20,295 nt of DNA from NCBI GenBank assembly GCA_031277045.1, contig JAISLX010000007.1, positions 1-20,295 of the forward strand, written 5' to 3'. Under the pieces are notes generated by a model, which searched no databases, was not told the origin of the DNA, and saw nothing but the letters and a program-made list of their open reading frames with translations. This document shows, piece by piece, positions 14,349 to 20,295 of this stretch. This stretch comes from Treponema sp. (lineage in GTDB: Bacteria > Spirochaetota > Spirochaetia > Treponematales > Breznakiellaceae). Both the position numbers and the translations under genes were made by a program. Every line of letters begins with the position of its first letter. Position 1 is the first letter of the stretch.

Positions 14349-15183
14349 CCTTGTTTGCCCCGGCCATAAGTCCTTCAAGCAGGAACTTCTGGAAGACCAT
14401 GTAGAGACAGGTGATCGGAATGGACACCAGCACCGAACCGGCGCAGAAGGCCGTTACATCACTGTTGGTGCCGGAGATCATGTCGAAAAGGCCGATGGCC
14501 AGGGTTCGCTTTTCGTTCTGGTTGATTAGGTAACGGGGCAGCATATAGTCCATCCAGGGTCCCATGAAGGAAGTAACCGAAATAAAAGTAATAATGGGCA
14601 GGGAGAGGGGCAATATCACGTTGAAGAAAAGCTGCACCTTGGACGCGCCGTCGATAAAGGCCGCCTCGTCCAATGAGCGGGGTATATTCAGCATATAGCC
14701 CCGGACCAGCCAGATGTTCTGGGGTATGCCCCCGGCGACATAGATAATCACCAGCATCATTAAGTTGTTCAGCATCCCGAAGTTCAGGGCCACCATGTAC
14801 AACGCCGTAAGCCCCATAAAACTGGGGAAAAGCTGGAGAATCATCACAAAAAGCAGCCCCATCTTGCGGCCCTTGAATTTAAAGCGGGCAAACACAAACG
14901 CGGTCATGGTATGGAGAACAATCGAAAAGATCGTGGTCAGAATGGCCACCAGCAGCGTGTTCAGGTACCAGGAGCCGTACTTGGTTTTGACAAAGAGCCG
15001 GATATAGTTATCCAGCGAGGGCTCTGCCGGAAAAATGGTACCGGCAACACCAGTCCTGCTGTTTAAGGAAGTCCCCACCACCCAGAGCAGCGGGTAAATC
15101 ACCATCACCGCCACAATAATCAGATCCAGGTATATCAGCGCGGTGCCCAGAATTTTTTTTGCTTTGTAAGCTTTTATTTCCAT
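14341..15183 (-). CDS. malG: Maltose/maltodextrin ABC transporter permease, MalG type
   Basis: A 280-aa inner-membrane permease with six hydrophobic segments. The cytoplasmic EAA loop that docks the ATPase is clear: LDEAAFIDGASKVQLF (about 171-186) followed by LPLSLP. The ATG at 15183 is chosen because a GGGGG-type Shine-Dalgarno stands upstream and the protein then begins MEIKAYKAKK as in other MalG proteins; the longer frame runs back into the end of malF. It starts 13 bp after the malF stop. With MalF it forms the channel that receives sugar from the binding lipoprotein. No ATPase gene is encoded in the window, so energy coupling must come from a MalK/MsmX-type subunit elsewhere. MalG is the closest recognised family; a related oligosaccharide specificity is possible. 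Confidence 0.88.
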   Translation of the reverse strand: MEIKAYKAKKILGTALIYLDLIIVAVMVIYPLLWVVGTSLNSRTGVAGTIFPAEPSLDNYIRLFVKTKYGSWYLNTLLVAILTTIFSIVLHTMTAFVFARFKFKGRKMGLLFVMILQLFPSFMGLTALYMVALNFGMLNNLMMLVIIYVAGGIPQNIWLVRGYMLNIPRSLDEAAFIDGASKVQLFFNVILPLSLPIITFISVTSFMGPWMDYMLPRYLINQNEKRTLAIGLFDMISGTNSDVTAFCAGSVLVSIPITCLYMVFQKFLLEGLMAGANKGE

Positions 15184-15196
15184 TACGGTGTTCCCC

Positions 15197-16525
15197 CTAT
15201 TCTTCTTTGAACGCGCGGGTACGCAGCAGGTTCCACGCGGAGATTGACGCGACAATAATAAAGATCAGGATGCTCAGGGCCGAGGCAAAGTTGTACATCC
15301 GCTGGTCCAGGGTCAGCTTGAATATCCACGAGATAAGAATGTCGGTTGAACCCGCCATTTGATACGCGGGATTCGCCGGACCGCCGCCTGTGATAAAGTA
15401 GATCATGTTGAAGTTGTTAAAGTTAAAGGTAACGCTCATAAGAATTTGCGGCGCGGTAGAGGCAAGGACAAAGGGCAGGCTGATGGCCCGGAATTGCTGC
15501 CAGGTGTTGGCCCCGTCTATCTGGGCGGCTTCGTACATCTCCTGCGGGATGGTTGTCATAACCCCGGTGATAAGGGCCATAAAATACGGAAAACCCAGCC
15601 ACATATTCACCAGCACCAAACATATTTTTGCCCAGGTAGGGTCGGAAAGAAAAGGTATGGCTTCCTTGACGAACCCCGCCGCCAGGAGCATTTGATTGAA
15701 GGCCCCCTCCTTGTGAAGCAGGGAACGGAACACCATCATCGAGACGATCCCCGGCACCGCCCAGGGCAGGATAAACAGTCCCCGCCAGAACGGACGGAAT
15801 TTAACGGCTTTGGCGCGGAGAACCAGCGCCTGGAGAAGGCCGAAAATGTAGGACGAGAACGTAGCCAGGAAAGCCCAAAGTACCGTCCAGACAAAGATGC
15901 GGAAAAAGGTGTTACCCCAGATGGGGATACGGAAAATATCCAAAAAGGTGTTAAGGCCATACCATTTTATCAGCCGCACCGGCGGGATAAAATTCGCGTT
16001 GTAATTGGTAAAGGCCACAAGAATCGCGAAGATAATCGGCACTATTGAAATAAAAATAACCAAAAGCATGCCGGGCGCTATGGCGATGTATTCAAAGGCG
16101 ACGTCCCAGAGGTTTTTAAAATACTCGCTGCTGCTGACAGGCCTCCCCGCCTCTATCTCCCGGCGGGTCCGGTAGGCGTCGATGATATTCCACACCCAAA
16201 GAGCGGCGAAAATAAGCAGAACCATGAGCGCGATAATGCCGCCCAGCATCAGCATCACCGAATGATCATAGACCGGCTGCCGGGAACTTTCCCGCGGCAG
16301 GGACCCCAGCGTAAATAGACCCCAGAGTCCGCGGATAAAATAACCGGCGCTGCGGAATTGGGAACCGGGTACCGAGGGATCGTATCCCCCCTTCCTGGTA
16401 AGCAGTTCGATGGAAACAAATACGGCCTGCAGCAGGAAAAACACCAAGCCCTTTAGTTTCTGTTTATTAACGCATTGCCCGCTGCCCCAGATTACCGCGG
16501 AACAAAGCGGCGGTATCATGTTCAT
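15197..16525 (-). CDS. malF: Maltose/maltodextrin ABC transporter permease, MalF type
   Basis: About 442 aa. Two N-terminal hydrophobic segments (LKGLVFFLLQAVFVSIELL and one beginning SVMLMLGGIIALMVLLIFAA) precede the core permease domain, which carries the EAA motif YEAAQIDGANTWQQFRAI (about residues 331-348). The extended N-terminus with two extra segments is typical of MalF-type subunits in Gram-positives and spirochaetes, without the large periplasmic P2 loop of E. coli MalF. Three ATG codons lie close together (16531, 16525, 16519); GGGAG (16534-16538) best fits the one at 16525. It partners with MalG 13 bp downstream and the binding protein upstream, from which it is separated by a hairpin with a T-run. 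Confidence 0.87.
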   Translation of the reverse strand: MNMIPPLCSAVIWGSGQCVNKQKLKGLVFFLLQAVFVSIELLTRKGGYDPSVPGSQFRSAGYFIRGLWGLFTLGSLPRESSRQPVYDHSVMLMLGGIIALMVLLIFAALWVWNIIDAYRTRREIEAGRPVSSSEYFKNLWDVAFEYIAIAPGMLLVIFISIVPIIFAILVAFTNYNANFIPPVRLIKWYGLNTFLDIFRIPIWGNTFFRIFVWTVLWAFLATFSSYIFGLLQALVLRAKAVKFRPFWRGLFILPWAVPGIVSMMVFRSLLHKEGAFNQMLLAAGFVKEAIPFLSDPTWAKICLVLVNMWLGFPYFMALITGVMTTIPQEMYEAAQIDGANTWQQFRAISLPFVLASTAPQILMSVTFNFNNFNMIYFITGGGPANPAYQMAGSTDILISWIFKLTLDQRMYNFASALSILIFIIVASISAWNLLRTRAFKEE

Positions 16526-16540
16526 ACTCATAACTCCCGT

Positions 16541-16579
16541 TCTTAAAAAGAAGCGGGACGCCCCCAGGACGCCCCGCTT
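16541..16579 (-). terminator. Intercistronic hairpin with T-run between the binding-protein gene and malF
   Basis: On the minus strand AAGCGGG and CCCGCTT arms (16551-16579) with an inner CG/CG pairing form a strong stem followed by CTTTTT. It lies 26 bases past the binding-protein stop and just before malF. As a partial terminator or 3' stabiliser it would give more binding protein than permease, a common arrangement in sugar ABC operons. Confidence 0.75.
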
Positions 16580-16604
16580 TACGGTTTGCGGCTTTACCCC
16601 GCGC

Positions 16605-17861
16605 TTACCGTTTTTTACCGGCCAACTGCAGGGCGGTATCGTAGGTTTCCATCGCCTTGGCCTGGGCCTGGGCGGTGGTAAGGGAATTATCCCACGTAAA
16701 CGTGAAGAGGTTCTTCAGGGCATCCCACATTTGGTTCACCTCGGGGATAATGGGCATAGGATCCGCGTAGGGCGATTGTTCCGCCACTCCCATAAGGTAG
16801 GGGTCTTCGCTGATGCCCCCAACCAGGGTGGCATCTTTAAGGGTAGTGAGCTTCCCGGTCTGCTCAAACTGAATGGTCTGACCTTCCGGGCTGGCCAGGA
16901 AATCCACAAAGGCAAAGGCCGCGTCATAATTCTTAGCGTAGCTGGAAACCGCCGCAATGATGTTGCCGCTGAAACAGCGGGGCTGTCTGCCTGCAATGGT
17001 GGGCAGTTTGGTGATGCCGAAGTTCACGCCGTTTTTCTTCGCGTCCGCGATGGCCCAGGGGCCGGTGATGGTAAAGGGAACTTCGCCGTTCTGGAAGGCC
17101 GCCACCGTGCCGTTCCAGTCCGCGTCGGAAACATTAACATTGTAGATGGCCCGCAGGCTTTTGTAAAAATCCACCCCTTTGGCCGCTTCGGGGCTGTCAA
17201 AGCCCGGATTGTGGTAATCGTCCCGGTTGGGGCCAAAGACGCTCATGCCAAAGGCCGTAAGGAAAAAGTAGTTGTGGTAGGAATCGTCCACCTGCCAGCG
17301 GAGCGCCCATTTGTTCTGGGCCGGATTGTTCCATTTCTGCGCGAAGGCCACGATTTCCTCAAAGGATGTAGGAACCGGCGTATCGCCCAAAAGGTCCTTG
17401 TTGTAAAAGAACGCGATGTTTTCAGTGGAAATCGGCACGGCGAAGAGTTTGCCATCGGAGGTACAGGTCTTGATGGATGCGTCAAGCATCGCGGCGGTGT
17501 ACTTCGCCTGGGCCGCCGCGTCAAAAGGCTCGCAGAGGCCGTCCGCCACCGCCAGCCCGATGTGGTCATGGGGCATAAGGAACACATCGGGGCCTATCCC
17601 CGCCGGGCCGTCCAGCGAAACCTTGCCACGGGTATCCACGTTACCCACATTCTGATACGACACCTTAACATCGGGGTACTTTTGGTTAAACGCCGTGATA
17701 ACCGCGTTGGCCCAGTCGTCGTTGTCCATCCATACGGTCAACTCCCCGGATATACCCGTCGAAGAGCCGGCTTTTGCCGCGCCGCCTGACTGCCCTTTGT
17801 TACAGCCGGCCAGGGAAACCATCAGTACCACACTGATCCACAGAAGCATCATTCGTTTCAT
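16605..17861 (-). CDS. malE: Maltose/maltodextrin-binding lipoprotein, MalE type
   Basis: A 418-aa extracytoplasmic solute-binding protein. The N-terminus is a lipoprotein signal: MKR, a hydrophobic core, then LAGC with the modified cysteine at residue 20, followed by a Gly/Ser-rich linker. The mature part starts ISGELTVWMDNDDWANAV and contains GIGPDVFLMPHDHIG, AFQNGEVPFTITGPWAIADA and the AVSSYAKNYDAAFAFVDFLA region, all typical of family 1 maltodextrin-binding proteins. GGAGGAA stands just before the ATG. It leads the importer operon (malF and malG downstream), with its own promoter in the 121-bp gap after the pullulanase gene. Exact ligand preference cannot be read from the sequence; maltodextrin fits the neighbouring pullulanase. 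Confidence 0.9.
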   Translation of the reverse strand: MKRMMLLWISVVLMVSLAGCNKGQSGGAAKAGSSTGISGELTVWMDNDDWANAVITAFNQKYPDVKVSYQNVGNVDTRGKVSLDGPAGIGPDVFLMPHDHIGLAVADGLCEPFDAAAQAKYTAAMLDASIKTCTSDGKLFAVPISTENIAFFYNKDLLGDTPVPTSFEEIVAFAQKWNNPAQNKWALRWQVDDSYHNYFFLTAFGMSVFGPNRDDYHNPGFDSPEAAKGVDFYKSLRAIYNVNVSDADWNGTVAAFQNGEVPFTITGPWAIADAKKNGVNFGITKLPTIAGRQPRCFSGNIIAAVSSYAKNYDAAFAFVDFLASPEGQTIQFEQTGKLTTLKDATLVGGISEDPYLMGVAEQSPYADPMPIIPEVNQMWDALKNLFTFTWDNSLTTAQAQAKAMETYDTALQLAGKKR

Positions 17862-17913
17862 AGTTCCTCCAAAATAATTGTTGTGTATAATAACTGCCTC
17901 TTCAAGGCAAGAT

Positions 17914-17942
17914 ATTATCTCTCTCTTTTGTCAGGCGCACAA
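17914..17942 (-). promoter_or_regulatory. Candidate promoter of the malEFG operon
   Basis: On the minus strand TTGTGC (17942-17937), a 17-bp spacer and GATAAT (17919-17914) form a plausible sigma-70 promoter about 50 bases upstream of the malE ATG. The -10 sits in an 11-base odd palindrome AGATAATATCT (17910-17920), which could be part of an operator. A small inverted repeat, GCCT with AGGC, lies between it and the gene. Confidence 0.4.
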
Positions 17943-17982
17943 GCCACCGGTTATCGAAAAAGTTTAACCGCAGTACTGTGCG

Positions 17983-20295
17983 TCATTGGTGCAGCACGGC
18001 CATGCTGAGGGGCGGGACGCGGAGGGCGCCCGTTACCGTCCCCAGGCTGTCCACGCCGGCGCGGGCGGCGTCCACCACCTGCGTCCAGCTTCCCCCGGGC
18101 AGTTCCAGCGTCCGCTCCCCAGAGCCGCCGTTATACGCCACAAGAACGGCGGGCCAGGAATCGCCGTTCGCGTTCCCTGCAATGACAAACGCCACCAGAG
18201 CGTCCGCCTTGCGCAGAAACTCAATCTTGTCCATATCGGCCTTCGCGTCCATGCGGAAAGCGGGATGCGCCTTCCGCAGCCGGATAAGCCCAGCGTAATA
18301 ATTTACCACTTCGCGGTACGCGGCGGCATTTTCCCAGACAATCTTGTTGATACTGTCCGGCGCATTGTAACTGTTGTGGTTGCCGAATTTACTCCGCAGG
18401 AATTCGTCCCCGGCCTGGAAGAACGGTACGCCCTGGGCCGTAAACACAATGCCGTTAGCCAGCAATACCGACTTAACCGGCTCGTTCTCAAAGAGGGGCC
18501 TGTCCCGGCGGATAAGGCTGTAGGGATCGCGGGCTATATCGGCAGTTCCCCAGGAAAGGGCGAACTTGTCCCACAGGTTCAGGTTGTCGTGGGCGGTAAC
18601 ATAGTTGATACTTTCACTCGCGCGGTCAGTAAAACTGTCGACAGAGCCCCGGACGCCGTTCACAATACCGGCCTCCGTATCAGGCTGCCCCGACGCAAAC
18701 CCCCGGCTTGCGTCATCACTGCCGCCCTTAATAGACCCGCGAATCCTGTCGTTGAAGATGGCGATGCCCATGCCTTTCTGTGCGCCCACATTGGTCTGCT
18801 CCCGTGTGGGAAGAATGGACCCCCCCGCCTGCCAGGGTTCGCCGTAGATGATAATACCGGGGTCCACATTCAGGCGCAGAGCCTCCGCAGCCTGCCGCAT
18901 CGTCTCCCGGTCAATTATCGCCATAAGGTCGAAACGGAACCCGTCAACGCCGTATTCGCGGGCCCAGTATTGCACGGAATCAACGATGTATTTCCGCGCC
19001 ATAGGCCGCTCGCTGGCCACTTCGTTGCCGCAGCCTGAACCGTTCGACAGCGCCCCCTGGTCATTTGTGCGGTAAAAGTACCCCGGCACAACCGCGTCAA
19101 AAGGCGTCCCGCCGGTTGAGGCGGTGTGGTTGTACACCACGTCCATGACCACGCGGATCCCCGCGTCATGGAGCGCCTGAACCATCTGCTTAAACTCCCG
19201 TATCCGCGCCGCGGGATCGCGGGGGTCTGTCGAGTAGGAACCCTCAGGCACGTTGTAGTTGAGAGGATCGTAGCCCCAGTTCATTTTCGCCTCGGTAGAG
19301 GCGGGATCATCCACCGTAAGCTCGTTCACCGAGGCAATATCGAAACTGGGAAGCAGGTGGACGTGGGTAACGCCAAGATTCACCAGATGATCCACCCCCG
19401 TGGGAACGCCGGACGCGGTTTTCGTCCCCCGCTCGGTGAAGGCCAGGAATTTCCCCTTGTTCTTCATGCCCGAATTGTCGTCTATAGAAAAATCCCGCAC
19501 ATGAAGTTCGTACAGAACGGCATCCTGGGCCGCGCCTGAAAAGGCAGGCCGCTGGGCAGGACGGAAGCCGGCCGGATTCGTGGAAGCCGGATCGACAATA
19601 GTGCCCCGCTGCCCGTTGGCGCTCACCGCCCGCGCATACGGATCAACCCCGTACCTCACGCTCCCGTCGGCAAATTCCAGCCGGTACATATAGAACATAC
19701 CCGCCAGGCTGCCCTGTACCGCCGCGGACCACACGCCGGTCTTCCCGTCTTTCGACATCGCCGTCAGATTGCCGGTCTCGTGGCCGCTTACCTTCCCCCC
19801 CGCATACACCCCCGCGTCATCGTAGAGGGCGACCTCAACCTTCCGGGCGGCAGGCGACCAGACCTTGAAACCGCAGGCCGAAGCGCCGTAGGTAAGGCCC
19901 AGATCATCCCCCGTGTAGACAAACGAATCGAGGATCCCCCGCATAACCACAGGACGCTCGGCGAACACGCCGGATTCATCCCGCACCGTCACCAGGCGCG
20001 AAGGGTCCGCGATAGGGGCGTCAAGGGTGATAACCACCTGCTTGTCCCCCCGGCCTTTCGCGGAAGAACCCGCCTGCTTTTGACCGTCAACATACACGGA
20101 GAACCCGCCGTACTTTTTAGGCGCTTTAAGGAGGCTTACCACAACCCGCGCCGGGCCGTCCGCGGCGGCGTACTGAATAGGCATAGAACGAGTATCGGGC
20201 TTTTCCGTGTACAGCGCCGGGTCGCCCTGCACAATCCAGATTTCCCGCGCCCCGGTAAAGCGGTCATCGCCGGTATCTTTTTCCACCCAGTCGTT
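17983..20295 (-). CDS. Type I pullulanase-like GH13 debranching enzyme (5' end outside window)
   Basis: Hydrolyses alpha-1,6 linkages in pullulan or branched dextrins. At least 770 codons are open and the frame runs off the right edge, so the true start is missing. Using the GTG at 20286 as residue 1: residues 1-30 (EIWIVQGDPALYTEKPD) match a pullulanase-associated PUD/CBM41 end, about 125-235 is a CBM48-like module, and the GH13 barrel follows. Conserved regions: DVVYNH (382-387), GFRFDLM (449-455, nucleophile D453), YGEPW (481-485, acid E483) and TAHDN (564-568, D567). MNWGYDP (335-341) closely matches the YNWGYDP signature of type I pullulanases. No signal peptide can be judged. It precedes the maltodextrin importer on the same strand, consistent with debranching then uptake. 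Confidence 0.92.
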   Translation of the reverse strand, partial: NDWVEKDTGDDRFTGAREIWIVQGDPALYTEKPDTRSMPIQYAAADGPARVVVSLLKAPKKYGGFSVYVDGQKQAGSSAKGRGDKQVVITLDAPIADPSRLVTVRDESGVFAERPVVMRGILDSFVYTGDDLGLTYGASACGFKVWSPAARKVEVALYDDAGVYAGGKVSGHETGNLTAMSKDGKTGVWSAAVQGSLAGMFYMYRLEFADGSVRYGVDPYARAVSANGQRGTIVDPASTNPAGFRPAQRPAFSGAAQDAVLYELHVRDFSIDDNSGMKNKGKFLAFTERGTKTASGVPTGVDHLVNLGVTHVHLLPSFDIASVNELTVDDPASTEAKMNWGYDPLNYNVPEGSYSTDPRDPAARIREFKQMVQALHDAGIRVVMDVVYNHTASTGGTPFDAVVPGYFYRTNDQGALSNGSGCGNEVASERPMARKYIVDSVQYWAREYGVDGFRFDLMAIIDRETMRQAAEALRLNVDPGIIIYGEPWQAGGSILPTREQTNVGAQKGMGIAIFNDRIRGSIKGGSDDASRGFASGQPDTEAGIVNGVRGSVDSFTDRASESINYVTAHDNLNLWDKFALSWGTADIARDPYSLIRRDRPLFENEPVKSVLLANGIVFTAQGVPFFQAGDEFLRSKFGNHNSYNAPDSINKIVWENAAAYREVVNYYAGLIRLRKAHPAFRMDAKADMDKIEFLRKADALVAFVIAGNANGDSWPAVLVAYNGGSGERTLELPGGSWTQVVDAARAGVDSLGTVTGALRVPPLSMAVLHQ

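Overview
The window looks like GC-rich chromosomal DNA from an anaerobic bacterium, most likely a Treponema-like spirochaete. That placement is inference. It rests on a decayed RHS-core fragment whose wording I associate with Treponema, a fused 2-hydroxyacyl-CoA dehydratase activase-type protein, a GlpA-like / flavoprotein / DUF1667 trio, and a PerR plus 'reverse' rubrerythrin pair. I could not run any database search.

Layout. (1) 1-1463: a plus-strand terminator from an upstream gene, then convergent hisD (minus). (2) 1825-3571: a RecQ-type helicase whose 3' end overlaps a small convergent membrane protein. (3) 3658-6859: a tight plus-strand three-gene operon, a GlpA-like FAD oxidoreductase with a BFD-type [2Fe-2S] domain, a second FAD/NAD oxidoreductase and a DUF1667 cysteine protein, probably one electron-transfer complex related to anaerobic glycerol-3-phosphate dehydrogenase. 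(4) 7153-7430: a frameshifted RHS-core remnant directly behind the stop codon of (5) 7431-11807 (minus), a 1458-aa protein with two activase (BadF/HgdC-type) ATPase domains, an Fe-S cysteine cluster and dehydratase-like C-terminal parts. (6) 11808-12483: about 680 bp without a gene, holding three consecutive large hairpins of 124, 129 and 119 nt with perfect 17-18 bp terminal stems. This is the least explained part of the window. (7) 12484-13681: a strong promoter with a Fur/PerR-type operator, perR, rubrerythrin, and back-to-back hairpins serving the two converging transcripts. (8) 13749-17861 (minus): a maltodextrin-type ABC importer operon, binding lipoprotein, MalF, MalG, then a small membrane protein. 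(9) 17983-20295 (minus): a type I pullulanase-like GH13 enzyme cut by the window edge.

How the genes fit together. The right end takes up and debranches alpha-glucans: pullulanase cleaves alpha-1,6 links and MalEFG imports maltodextrins. No ATPase subunit is encoded here, so a shared MalK/MsmX-type ATPase elsewhere is likely. perR and rubrerythrin form a peroxide-defence unit: PerR has all five residues of the iron/peroxide-sensing site and a palindromic box lies over its own -10. The glp-like trio and the giant activase protein fit strictly anaerobic redox metabolism. For both perR and the glpA-like gene the -10 box sits so close to the ATG that leaderless transcripts are predicted.
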